A stretch of 64,000 nt of DNA from JANQMY01 sp965227095 (GTDB lineage: Bacteria > Pseudomonadota > Alphaproteobacteria > JANQMY01), in assembly GCA_965227095.1 (NCBI GenBank), contig CBDDFL010000002.1:310001-374000 (forward strand), written 5' to 3'. This document shows positions 43,666 to 52,163 of the stretch, one piece after another. Numbering within the stretch: the stretch's first letter is position 1; every line of letters starts with the position of its first letter. The translations under genes and the position numbers were made by a program. The notes under the pieces were generated by a model. The model was not told the DNA's origin. It did no database searches and was given only the letters and a program-made list of their open reading frames with translations.

Positions 43666-44688
43666 ATGAACGTTGCTCCCGATCCACGAAATTTCACTGC
43701 GAAGGATTTTACCACCGACCAAGAAGTGCGGTGGTGCCCCGGCTGCGGCGATTACGCCATTCTTAAAGCGGTGCGTGCCACATTGGCAGATATTGGGACG
43801 CCACCGGAAGAGGTGGTGTTCGTGTCCGGCATCGGGTGTGCCGCGCGTTTCCCCTATTACATTTCATCCTACGGCTTTCACACGATTCACGGCCGCGCGC
43901 CCGCCATCGCCACCGGTGTAAAACTTCAGAACCCGGATCTTGATGTGTGGGTCGTGGGCGGCGATGGCGACATGCTGTCGATCGGCGGCAACCACACCAT
44001 GCATGCGTTGCGGCGGAATGTGGATCTGAACATTCTTCTGTTCAACAATGAGATTTACGGGCTGACCAAAGGGCAATATTCGCCCACCTCGCGCCGAGGG
44101 ACGCGGTCGCCATCCACACCGGACGGGTCGGTGGATAAGCCGTTGTCCGCATTGGAATTTGCTTTGGGTGCCGGTGCCCGTTTCGTGGCACGCTCCATTG
44201 ATACGGCACAGAAGCACTTGCCGGGCGTGTTGAAGCGGGCGCACGCACACAAAGGTGCATCGATTGTAGAGATCTTCCAAAACTGCATTGTCTACAATGA
44301 CGGTGTGTTCGATCACTTCACGGAGAAGAAATCGGCGGCTGAAACCCAGTTGCATGTGGAAGACGGCAAGCCCCTCTTGTTTGGCAAGGAAAATGAAAAG
44401 GGCATCCGCTTTAACCCGAGCACCTTCTCGTTGGAGGTGGTGACCGTGGGCGAAGAAGGCGTTGAGCTGTCCGATATTGTGGTTCATGACGAAAAGAACA
44501 AAATGCTGGCGCAGATGTTGGTGACGTTCCAGCCACCGGACTTTCCGGTGGTTATTGGGGTGATCTACTGCGATCCCGGTCCAGAATATGTGTCGGAAGT
44601 CACCAAGCAGACGGAAGACGCGAAAGCAAAAGCCGGACCTGCCGATATCAATGCGCTGTTGCGCAAAGGCAGTACGTGGACGGTCTAG
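43666..44688 (+). CDS. korB: 2-oxoacid:ferredoxin oxidoreductase, beta subunit
   Basis: 340 aa. Thiamine-diphosphate subunit: WCPGCGDYAILKAV, FVSGIGCAARFPYYI, WVVGGDGDMLSIGGNHTMHALRRN (GDG Mg/TPP motif) and LFNNEIYGLTKGQYSPTS. Cluster-coordinating cysteines are the CPGC pair and later Cys residues. Works with KorA; an enoyl-CoA hydratase gene follows 18 nt downstream. Confidence 0.92.
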   Translation: MNVAPDPRNFTAKDFTTDQEVRWCPGCGDYAILKAVRATLADIGTPPEEVVFVSGIGCAARFPYYISSYGFHTIHGRAPAIATGVKLQNPDLDVWVVGGDGDMLSIGGNHTMHALRRNVDLNILLFNNEIYGLTKGQYSPTSRRGTRSPSTPDGSVDKPLSALEFALGAGARFVARSIDTAQKHLPGVLKRAHAHKGASIVEIFQNCIVYNDGVFDHFTEKKSAAETQLHVEDGKPLLFGKENEKGIRFNPSTFSLEVVTVGEEGVELSDIVVHDEKNKMLAQMLVTFQPPDFPVVIGVIYCDPGPEYVSEVTKQTEDAKAKAGPADINALLRKGSTWTV

Positions 44689-44706
44689 GATCAAGAGGTA
44701 GGCGCG

Positions 44707-45528
44707 ATGTCATTGGAACTTGAAGGGATTTCCCCTCCTTACGAAACCTTTCGGATCGAAAAAGAAGGGGCGATTGATTGGCTGGTCCTCAACCGGCCCG
44801 ACCGCCTCAATGCGATCAGCCAACAAATGATGTTGGAACTGCAACACTATTTCGGCCTTCTTTATACGGATCATAGCGTGCGCGTGGTCATTATGCGCGG
44901 GGAAGGGCGGGCGTTTTGCGCAGGCCTGGACTTGAAAGACAGTGGCGGCAGTGACGGTAATTCAGCGTCTGCCGGACTGCGTGGGCAACGGCGCGTCAGT
45001 GAAGTGATTATGCGCATGCGGCGCTGCCCGCAGCCGATCATTTCTCTCGTGCATGGTCCGGCAAGCGGGGGTGGGTTTGCGTTCGCGCTTGCCTCCGACG
45101 TGCGGATCGCGGGCGAAAGCGCGCGTATGAATGTGGCCATGGCGCGGATCGGATTGACGGGCTGTGATGTGGGAATCAGTTATTTTCTACCGCGCGCTGT
45201 TGGGCGCTCCACCGCCAACGAATTGATGATGACGGGCCGTTTTATCGATGCCGCCCGGGCTTTGCGGACGGGGTTGGTCTCCGATGTGGTGCCCGATGAC
45301 CAGCTCATCGAAACGGGCCGTCAATTGGCTGATGATATGCTGATGTTGAGCCCCATGGGTCTCCGCCTGACGAAAGAGGGGGCCATCATGTCCGCTGATG
45401 CGGGCAGTTTGGAAGCCGCCGTCGCCATTGAGGACCGCCAGCAGATTCTATGCGCCAATAGCGGCGATTTTCGCGAGGGGATCACGGCGTTTTTCGAGAA
45501 GCGCAAGCCGGACTATCAGGACGCTTAA
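44707..45528 (+). CDS. Enoyl-CoA hydratase/isomerase
   Basis: 273 aa crotonase. LNRPDRLNAISQQMM, GRAFCAGLDLKD (oxyanion strand 1) and LVHGPASGGGFAFALASDVRIAGESARMNVAMARIGLTGCDVGISYFLPRAVG (oxyanion 2 and acid-base region; the classical catalytic Glu positions appear replaced). Same operon direction as korAB. The stop codon overlaps that of the convergent TetR gene (shared TTAA). Confidence 0.88.
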   Translation: MSLELEGISPPYETFRIEKEGAIDWLVLNRPDRLNAISQQMMLELQHYFGLLYTDHSVRVVIMRGEGRAFCAGLDLKDSGGSDGNSASAGLRGQRRVSEVIMRMRRCPQPIISLVHGPASGGGFAFALASDVRIAGESARMNVAMARIGLTGCDVGISYFLPRAVGRSTANELMMTGRFIDAARALRTGLVSDVVPDDQLIETGRQLADDMLMLSPMGLRLTKEGAIMSADAGSLEAAVAIEDRQQILCANSGDFREGITAFFEKRKPDYQDA

Positions 45529-46103
45529 GGTCGCTTGGCGAGACCATCAATCAGTCTACAGACGTTATCATACACATCTTCGATGGGCGTACCCTCGGCA
45601 TAAATTGACAAAATGCCTTCGTTCAGCGCGCCGGACAAAAGGCTTGCCATGATTTCCACGGACGGCACGTCAATCGCGTTTTGATCGACCGCATAGGCTA
45701 GCCCCTCGATCAGCGATTGGATGCCGGTCTTGCGTTCGATTGCGCGCCATTCCTCAAGGCCCAGTACAGATGGCCCGTCCATCATCACGATGCGGACGAA
45801 TTCCGGTTTTGATGCTTCTTCCAGAAATGCGCGGGACCCGAGCTTGAGCCCTTCGATCGGGTCATGGGCCGCCACGGCGCGGCGCTCGATGGCGTTGAAC
45901 ACGTCCGTCTGAATGCTTTCGACCACGGCCCGGAAGAGCGCTTTCTTGTCCGCGTAATGGTGGTACAGCGCCCCCCGGCTCACCCCCGTCGCCTTGGCCA
46001 GGGCGGGGGTCGATGTTCCGGCATAACCGTTCTCCAAAAACGCCCTTCTTCCCCCTTTTATGAGGGTTGCCTGGGTGGTGCTGGACCTTTCTTCCTGACG
46101 CAT
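45525..46103 (-). CDS. TetR family transcriptional regulator
   Basis: 192 aa. N-terminal HTH: ATLIKGGRRAFLENGYAGTSTPALAKATGVSRGALYHHYADKKALFRAV. The C-terminal ligand domain ends SLLSGALNEGILSIYAEG, as in the C-terminal TetR_C subset used near fatty-acid and drug genes. Diverges from the VOC gene; a 17-bp dyad lies between them and is its likely operator. Confidence 0.9.
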   Translation of the reverse strand: MRQEERSSTTQATLIKGGRRAFLENGYAGTSTPALAKATGVSRGALYHHYADKKALFRAVVESIQTDVFNAIERRAVAAHDPIEGLKLGSRAFLEEASKPEFVRIVMMDGPSVLGLEEWRAIERKTGIQSLIEGLAYAVDQNAIDVPSVEIMASLLSGALNEGILSIYAEGTPIEDVYDNVCRLIDGLAKRP

Positions 46104-46118
46104 GGGACCTCATTTTGG

Positions 46119-46147
46119 TTGACAAACAAACAGACTGTTTGTATATG
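46119..46147 (+). promoter_or_regulatory. VOC gene promoter with TetR-type operator
   Basis: TTGACA at 46119-46124 and TATATG at 46142-46147, spaced by 17 bp. A perfect dyad ACAAACAG-A-CTGTTTGT (46126-46142) fills the spacer. A weaker related dyad ACATACAG-C-CTGTTTTT starts near 46153. Occupancy would block the rightward promoter; the tetR start lies 16 nt upstream of the -35, so autoregulation is likely. Confidence 0.75.
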
Positions 46148-46213
46148 AAGAAACATACAGCCTGTTTTTAACTTGAGGGCCAGTAGAGATCAAGGCCTTC
46201 GAAGGAGTGCGAA

Positions 46214-46639
46214 ATGAAAGTGAACAGCTATTACCCAGTTGTGACTGTGGAAGATGTGGCCACTGCAACAGCATTTTATGAGCAGCATTTTGGCTTTGAG
46301 AAGGGATTCGACTCGGGTTGGTATGTTCACTTGATGTTACCCGGCCACCCGGCCGTAAATCTGGCGATCATGGAGGCTAGCCACGATTCTTTGCCGGACG
46401 GCTTCCGCAATCCTGCACAGGGTATTTTGCTCAATCTCGAGGTTGAGGATGTGGACGCGTTCTATGAGAAAATGGTGCAGGCAAAAGTCGACATATTAAG
46501 GCCGCTCAAAGATGAGCCCTGGGGCCAGCGTCATTTCATTTTGAAGGATCCGGCGGGCGTGATGATTGATGTGATCAAGCTGATCCCTCCGACGGCAGAG
46601 TTTGCCGCGCAATATACTGCGGAAACCGTGCCGCAATAA
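46214..46639 (+). CDS. VOC (glyoxalase/bleomycin-resistance type) protein
   Basis: 141 aa. Paired beta-alpha-beta-beta-beta modules: YYPVVTVEDVATATAFYEQHFGFEKG at the start and EVEDVDAFYEKMVQAKVDILRPLKDEPWGQRHFILKDPAGVMIDVI at the end, with metal-site candidates in the HFILKDPAG and early histidine positions. GAAGGAG precedes ATG 46214. Controlled by the TetR operator upstream; substrate unknown (antibiotic or glyoxal-type adducts possible). Confidence 0.88.
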   Translation: MKVNSYYPVVTVEDVATATAFYEQHFGFEKGFDSGWYVHLMLPGHPAVNLAIMEASHDSLPDGFRNPAQGILLNLEVEDVDAFYEKMVQAKVDILRPLKDEPWGQRHFILKDPAGVMIDVIKLIPPTAEFAAQYTAETVPQ

Positions 46640-46722
46640 TTGGCGCTAAAGCTCGAGATGGAAGCACTAGGGCTTCTCCCGCCTTAACACAAACGCTAGA
46701 CTCTCCTGGAAGGAGGGTCTGC

Positions 46723-48177
46723 GTGGAACTCATTACCGCCATCACAAATTGGATCGTCGAGAACGAAGGTCTTCTATCCGGCATCGCCGCTTTGATTGTA
46801 GTGGGCGGTGTTCTGATATCGCCGTTTGGTGCGAGCTTTCGTTCCGTGGTCGCTAAGCATGCCCCCTTTTTGTTCAACGACGATAATCCGTTGGCCGACA
46901 GCTCTGGCCTTGAGTCAACAAATGAGAATGGTTCGGCGCTGTCCAACCGCCAACGGCCAGCGATTGCGATATTGCCGCTCAACAATATGAGTGGTGATGC
47001 CGCTCAAGACTACCTGGCCGATGGGTTGACTGAGGACTTGATTACCTTGGTGTCACGTCTAGATGGCTTTGACGTTATCGCTCGAAACTCGACCTTTGCT
47101 TATAAAGGTCAGCATCCAGATATACGCGAGGTAGGACGCACGCTCGGCGCGAGCTATGTTGTTGAAGGCAGCATACGGCGCATTGGAAATCAGATCCGCG
47201 TGACGGTTCAATTGATTGACGCTGCTGATGGAAATCATGTGTGGGCGGAAAAATATGATCGTCCCGTGGACGAATTTTTCGATTTGCAAGATGAGGTGGT
47301 GGCCGCCATCGCGGCGCAATTGCATCCGCAGCTGAACACCGCCGCCATTGCGCGCCATTTAGAACATTCCGAGGACCTACTGAAGGCCTGGGCGCTGACC
47401 CGCCAAGCCTTCTCTATCCTGAGGTCCGAGAGGAACAACAAGATAAACCTGGATCGCGCGATCGCCTTGTGTGAACAGGCTTTGGACTTGGCACCTGATT
47501 ATACGGATGCGTATGGCGCCTTGGCCCGTGCTCATGCAATCGCGTGCTACTACGCCGAAACCGATGATAGCGAAAAGTCGATTGAGCGGGCGCAGGAAGC
47601 CATTGCGATTTTGCGGCGTTTGGCTCCAAACGAGGCGGTAACGTTTCACGCGATTGCGCAGCTTGCTCTTGCCACAGACGGATCGGCGAAGGCCGTTCCG
47701 GCATTTGAAGAGGCCGTAAAGCGCAACCCGAACGATGTGTTGTTACTCGCGTCTCTTGGTTATCACCTCGTGCATTGCGGACGAGGAGAAGAAGGGATCG
47801 CAAAGTTACAACGCGCGTTGGATCTGTCACCCCATGACCCCGGTCGGCATCGCCTCCACTTTCTAATGGCGATGGCGTTACTTAATGAAAACGAGATATC
47901 GGACGCCCTTGGGCATGCGCGGGCGTCAGTCGAGCTTTTTGATGAGTTTCCCGCGGCTTTGGCGCTTTATGCCGGCCTCCTCTTTGCACAAGATCATAAG
48001 GAAGAGGCGAAGCACCAGCTTGCGCGCCTGCGCAACCTCAGCCCCAATATCACCCGTGAAATACTGGCGCAACGGATCGGCTACAATATGGGGCTGAAAA
48101 TCGAACATGAGGCAAGCTTCAACAGGCTGTTAGATGAGGCGGGATTCGACAGCGAAGATAGTTCAGCAGCCCCCTAG
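46723..48177 (+). CDS. Membrane-anchored TolB-like/TPR protein (paralogue 1)
   Basis: 484 aa, GTG start with GAAGGAGG. An N-terminal segment with one membrane helix (SGIAALIVVGGVLISPFGA) precedes the FlgO/TolB-N-like region RPAIAILPLNNMSGDAAQDYLADGLTEDLITLVSRLDGFDVIARNSTFAYKG ... YVVEGSIRRIGNQIRVTVQLIDAADGNHVWAEKYDR, then TPR repeats from about residue 240. This C-terminal module is usually attached to class III adenylate cyclase or wHTH output domains; here a membrane anchor replaces them. Followed by a paralogue 83 bp downstream. Confidence 0.83.
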   Translation: MELITAITNWIVENEGLLSGIAALIVVGGVLISPFGASFRSVVAKHAPFLFNDDNPLADSSGLESTNENGSALSNRQRPAIAILPLNNMSGDAAQDYLADGLTEDLITLVSRLDGFDVIARNSTFAYKGQHPDIREVGRTLGASYVVEGSIRRIGNQIRVTVQLIDAADGNHVWAEKYDRPVDEFFDLQDEVVAAIAAQLHPQLNTAAIARHLEHSEDLLKAWALTRQAFSILRSERNNKINLDRAIALCEQALDLAPDYTDAYGALARAHAIACYYAETDDSEKSIERAQEAIAILRRLAPNEAVTFHAIAQLALATDGSAKAVPAFEEAVKRNPNDVLLLASLGYHLVHCGRGEEGIAKLQRALDLSPHDPGRHRLHFLMAMALLNENEISDALGHARASVELFDEFPAALALYAGLLFAQDHKEEAKHQLARLRNLSPNITREILAQRIGYNMGLKIEHEASFNRLLDEAGFDSEDSSAAP

Positions 48178-48260
48178 TCAGGACTCTGGATAATGGAAGT
48201 GATATACCCATTTCCCTAGAGCGGCGTCTTCGCTAGGATGGACGCGGAGTAAATGGGGCC

Positions 48261-49649
48261 ATGTTTGAGTACATCGTAAACTGGATCACGGACAATGGTC
48301 CGTTACTGTCGGGGATCGCGGCCCTGATCGCGATCGTGGGGGTTTTTGTCAGTCCGATCGGCCGGGGAATCCGACATGTCGCCCGCCGACTGGCAAGCTC
48401 GTCAACCGAAAATAGTGACCACGAAACAGCTGCACCCGCCGTGCGCCACCGCCCGTCCGTTGCCGTGATGCCGTTCAAAAACACCAGTGGTGATGCGGAC
48501 CAAGATTATTTGGCGGATGGCCTGACCGAAGACATCATCACAACATTGTCCTATGGACCGTCGTTCGACGTGATTGCGCGTAATTCCACATTCGCCTTCA
48601 AAGGGCAGGCGGCGGACATTCGGGAGGTCGGTGCGCATCTGGGGGCAACCTATGTGGTCGAAGGCAGTATGCGCACGCTCGGTGACAATGTCCGCGTAAC
48701 CGTTCAGGTAAATGATGCCGACACAGGCGCTCAAATATGGGCGGAAAAGTTCGATCGTCCCATGTCAGCATTTCTTGATATTCAAGACGATGTGGTCGAG
48801 GCCATTGCGTGCCAAATCGTTCCCGAGATCGAACGGATGGAATATGCCCGCGACAAACATCTCGCGACGGAGGATTTGGGCGCCTGGGCTTTGGTACGGC
48901 GGGCGAGCGTAATTTTCGAGGGTGAACGCAACACGCGCGATAATCTCAACCGTGTTATCGAATATGCGCAGAAAGCCATAGATCTCGATCCGAACTATCC
49001 GGAAGCCTATGGTCTGCTATCGAGAGCTTACGCGGTCGGCGTCGTTTTAAACGAGACAGACAATAAGGAACGGGACCTTCAAGCAGCAGCCGATGCGTTT
49101 CAAAAAATGCGGTCGCTGGCACCGAACAATGCGGATACGTTTTATACACAAGGGCAATTGGCGCTGGCGACCGACCAATTGGAAACGGCGCTGACCGCGT
49201 TCAAGAATGCCTATGACAGAAATCCTAACAATGTGAGGATCTTGTCGGTTCTCGGGCTAACGGCATCGCGTTTGGGCTACGCGCAAGACGGGATTGACCT
49301 GATCGAAAGAGCGTTGGAGCTGTCGCCGCGCGATCCGGCGCGTCACATGCATCACTTCGCGCTGGCAAACGCCGCCATGTCGATCGGCGACACGCAAAAA
49401 GCATTGGCTCACGCCAAAAAATCCGTTGATCTTTTCGATGAGTTTCCGGGCAGCTTGGCGACATATGCCGCGGTCTTGCATGAGCTTGGCCGAGAGGATG
49501 AGGCGCGCGCACAAATAGATCGTATGCGGACGGTTAGTCCAGGCACGACGCGCCAAGAGCTGATCAGGGGTGCCGAACGTCTCGCCGGCTTAGAAGATCA
49601 GCAGGCGGAGCGATACGACGCATTCTTGCGCGCCGCCGGTGTGCAATAG
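48261..49649 (+). CDS. Membrane-anchored TolB-like/TPR protein (paralogue 2)
   Basis: 462 aa with the same layout as its neighbour: helix PLLSGIAALIAIVGVFVSPIG, then RPSVAVMPFKNTSGDADQDYLADGLTEDIITTLSYGPSFDVIARNSTFAFKGQ, YVVEGSMRTLGDNVRVTVQVNDADTGAQIWAEKFDR and TPR repeats. Identity to paralogue 1 is high in the TolB-like part and lower in the repeats, consistent with tandem duplication. No catalytic domain seen; probably a scaffold or sensor. Confidence 0.83.
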   Translation: MFEYIVNWITDNGPLLSGIAALIAIVGVFVSPIGRGIRHVARRLASSSTENSDHETAAPAVRHRPSVAVMPFKNTSGDADQDYLADGLTEDIITTLSYGPSFDVIARNSTFAFKGQAADIREVGAHLGATYVVEGSMRTLGDNVRVTVQVNDADTGAQIWAEKFDRPMSAFLDIQDDVVEAIACQIVPEIERMEYARDKHLATEDLGAWALVRRASVIFEGERNTRDNLNRVIEYAQKAIDLDPNYPEAYGLLSRAYAVGVVLNETDNKERDLQAAADAFQKMRSLAPNNADTFYTQGQLALATDQLETALTAFKNAYDRNPNNVRILSVLGLTASRLGYAQDGIDLIERALELSPRDPARHMHHFALANAAMSIGDTQKALAHAKKSVDLFDEFPGSLATYAAVLHELGREDEARAQIDRMRTVSPGTTRQELIRGAERLAGLEDQQAERYDAFLRAAGVQ

Positions 49650-49921
49650 ACCCCCGTCACACAAATTCCAAATTTGATACCCCTCCGCCGCATCGCTGCG
49701 GGGAGGGGTATGGGGAGGGCAAGCCAAATTGGGGGGGAGGATGCTTGCCCCATGGGGTCTTAAATAGGGAAGCAGCGGAAATGGAGCCTGAAAAGCGCCC
49801 CTACCGGCTGCTTTCTCATTCATTGCCGTGTTTGGGTAGTCACTAGATAGGGCGTCTTATCCGCGAAACAAGGGGGGCACGCACGTGTTACCGGGGCGAT
49901 TAACGCCACCCTTAACGCCGC
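49650..49921. other. Intergenic region with GC-rich hairpin
   Basis: No gene. A hairpin at 49679-49710 pairs ACCCCTCC with GGAGGGGT around CGCATCGCTGCG; it could end the rightward TPR transcript or belong to the CCTCCCC repeat family. A diffuse run GGGGGGGAGG follows. Nothing else supported. Confidence 0.5.
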
Positions 49922-50800
49922 TTACAGCGTGCCTAATAAAAACCGCCGGTTGCGCGGTTGCACCGGCCGGGCATTTGCCGGAAAAGCCTGTTTAAAAGCG
50001 TTGATCTGCGCAGCCGATGCTTGCACCGGCGTTTTCAACACCAGCCAGGTCACATTTTCAGTGCAGGGCGGTGTGGTCAGAGACCCAAAATAGCGATAAT
50101 GAGTGCGCTCGCGGGGCAACAGGCTCGCCGGCCAGAAATTGACCCCCGCAACTTCCACTTCCTGGTTCACCCCCGCCGGCAGGTTATCCACAATGCCCGT
50201 CAGGCCTTTATTGGTACCCCCTTGGCGAACCATCAGGCCCACCACGGCCAGGCTGCCGTCTTCCGCTTGGTGGACGAAGTGAATTTCCATGTCGAACGCA
50301 ATACTGTTCACGCGGTGCTCGCTGGGCGCATGGAAATGAAACTGCTTCAGCTTATAGCTCTTGCCGTCCAAGGTCAGCGTGCTGCCGTCCGGGCTGTTAA
50401 CTTGAACCGTATGCCCCGTATTCACGATGCGCAGCGCCCCGCTGACATAATTTAGGTTTATGGCGGGCAGTTGCGCGCGAATGTTCCCGGCGAGATCAAT
50501 GGGCGATTGTTGGACCCCGTCGCTGCAGGCCTGATAGGCCGGATCAAGCGTGCCCCAATTTTCCGGTCCTTTAGCGCCGTCATATCCCCATGGGCCCGCA
50601 TGGCTGCTGGGCGCGCTGTGCAAAGCTTCGCCTTCCTCGGTGAGGGACGCGTCCGCGTCGGGTGACACGGTCTTAAACGGATCTTCCTGCGCCACGGAAG
50701 GGGTGCTGAGGCCCGCCCAAATTGCCGCAATCGAAACAGCGTGGACCAAAAATCGATTGGCACCGAGTTTCCGTGCGGCCTTGTGAGATGTCTTACGCAT
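49922..50800 (-). CDS. Alpha-type carbonic anhydrase, secreted
   Basis: 292 aa. Signal peptide with hydrophobic AVSIAAIWAGLSTPSVAQ, a 45-residue acidic linker, then the catalytic domain: HAGPWGYDGAKGPENWG, SPIDL, zinc ligands His155 and His157 in QFHFHAPSEH, His174 in MEIHFVHQ, and the YRYFGSLTTPPCTENVTWLV segment. It interconverts CO2 and bicarbonate in the periplasm. ATG 50800 is chosen since the signal peptide then sits near the N-terminus; the frame stays open to 50908. Confidence 0.92.
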   Translation of the reverse strand: MRKTSHKAARKLGANRFLVHAVSIAAIWAGLSTPSVAQEDPFKTVSPDADASLTEEGEALHSAPSSHAGPWGYDGAKGPENWGTLDPAYQACSDGVQQSPIDLAGNIRAQLPAINLNYVSGALRIVNTGHTVQVNSPDGSTLTLDGKSYKLKQFHFHAPSEHRVNSIAFDMEIHFVHQAEDGSLAVVGLMVRQGGTNKGLTGIVDNLPAGVNQEVEVAGVNFWPASLLPRERTHYRYFGSLTTPPCTENVTWLVLKTPVQASAAQINAFKQAFPANARPVQPRNRRFLLGTL

Positions 50801-50904
50801 GCGTGTTGGTCCCCCCGACCTGACAATCTTATGCTTCTTGAGCGGCCGCCCCAATAAAACCGCTCGGATCAGCTGATTAGCACATCTATCCTGCCCGTCC
50901 AGCC

Positions 50905-51741
50905 TCATCCCGGCAACACCTCTGCCAAAAATGGCTCAAACAGGGCATTAAAGGCGGGTGGTTCCTGCCAAAACGGCGCATGTCCGCCATTTTCGATGAA
51001 ATGGGGCTGGCCCCGCCACAAATTGGTGAGGCCCATCCCTTGGATATAGGCATTGCTCACAAAGGGCTCGTCCGCTCCGTTGACGATGGCGAAGGGAATG
51101 GTCAGCCCCGCCGCGATCGCCTTTTGGTCGGAAGCCCCGCCGGCTTGCGCATCGGCGATCATGGCCGCCCGCGCGCGCCCATCCGTGCGTTTCACCGCGT
51201 CCACCATGAAGGGCATGGGCCGGCTTCCGCAATTGGCCGCCGCATAGTCCTCGACCTCCCGGTCGGTCAGCTCTTCCTTTCCGGTCAACGCCATATGGGG
51301 GCTGGGCAAAAAGGCGGTGGCGGCCTCCGCCGGGTCATGAGAAAGGGGGGGTGTGCCGGTGATCATCAAGCCCTTGAGGCCGGGAAAGATCGGCGCCATT
51401 TCCAGCGCCACATGACCGCCGAGGGACCAGCCCAACACGGCGGCCTCCGTCCGGTTCAGCGCCGACAGCACCTCCACCATGACACCGGCATAGCCTTTCA
51501 TGGTGTAGCTTTTTTGGGGGTCGAAATTAGGCTCTGCTTCCGGGTCGGACCCGCCATGCCCGGGCAGATCCACGGCGATCATGCGATAGCGGTCCGTAAA
51601 GGGCGCGGCCATCTGATAGTCGAAGATCTCTTTACAGGCGGAATTCCCGTGGATCAGCAAAACGGCGGGTCCTGCTTCCGGCCCCCGTTCCCAAATCGTC
51701 ACATGCCCCGCGGACGTTGTTATTTTGTTTGTTGTGGTCAT
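50905..51741 (-). CDS. Alpha/beta hydrolase
   Basis: 278 aa. LLIHGNSACKEIFDYQM (oxyanion HG), VDLPGHGGSD, nucleophile elbow GWSLGGH with Ser106, VNGADEPFV with the acid residue, and catalytic His in ENGGHAPFWQEP. Substrate unknown. ATG 51741 precedes a natural N-terminus; the frame's extension to 51804 is less likely. The 3' end lies 105 bp upstream of the carbonic anhydrase start. Confidence 0.88.
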   Translation of the reverse strand: MTTTNKITTSAGHVTIWERGPEAGPAVLLIHGNSACKEIFDYQMAAPFTDRYRMIAVDLPGHGGSDPEAEPNFDPQKSYTMKGYAGVMVEVLSALNRTEAAVLGWSLGGHVALEMAPIFPGLKGLMITGTPPLSHDPAEAATAFLPSPHMALTGKEELTDREVEDYAAANCGSRPMPFMVDAVKRTDGRARAAMIADAQAGGASDQKAIAAGLTIPFAIVNGADEPFVSNAYIQGMGLTNLWRGQPHFIENGGHAPFWQEPPAFNALFEPFLAEVLPG

Positions 51742-51915
51742 TGTCGTCGTTTCTGCCCAACTTGTTGCCAAAGCACGCCCGCGGTCAAGGGGGAGGACTT
51801 CCATTCAAACAAGCCGCCGCATTTTCCCCCTCCCTTTTTGGGAGGGTGATAGACGCACCCGATCCCACTTTTCCTTGACCTTAGGGCAGAACAGGCAAAA
51901 AATGCGGACATATTT

Positions 51916-52045
51916 GTTCCAAGGGGTGTCTGGCGCAAAGGCTGAGATACCACCATCCGGGCGGCACCAACCCATCCCGATTTCGCCCGGGCTGTGGGAA
52001 CCCTTAGAACCTGATCCGGGTTATGCCGGCGGAGGGAAATGGAAC
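51916..52045 (+). ncRNA. TPP riboswitch (THI element)
   Basis: P1 arms GTTCC (51916-51920) and GGAAC (52041-52045) close a domain with the conserved TPP-sensing words GGGGTGTC, GGCTGAGATACC, then ACCCTTAGAACCTGATCCGG and GTTATGCCGGCGGAGGGAA. It lies 118 bp ahead of thiC. Between it and thiC a small hairpin CCGCG-CTTTT-CGCGG (52094-52108) plus CTTTCC may form part of the expression platform. It should lower thiC expression when thiamine diphosphate is high. Confidence 0.95.
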
Positions 52046-52163
52046 GCTTGGGGCCGATCTGTACAGGTGCAGAGTATCCCCATCCATCCAACCCCGCGCT
52101 TTTCGCGGCTTTCCGGATCTCCGACGCATTAATGACAGCGGCGACGCCGTTAGGAGGTCCACT

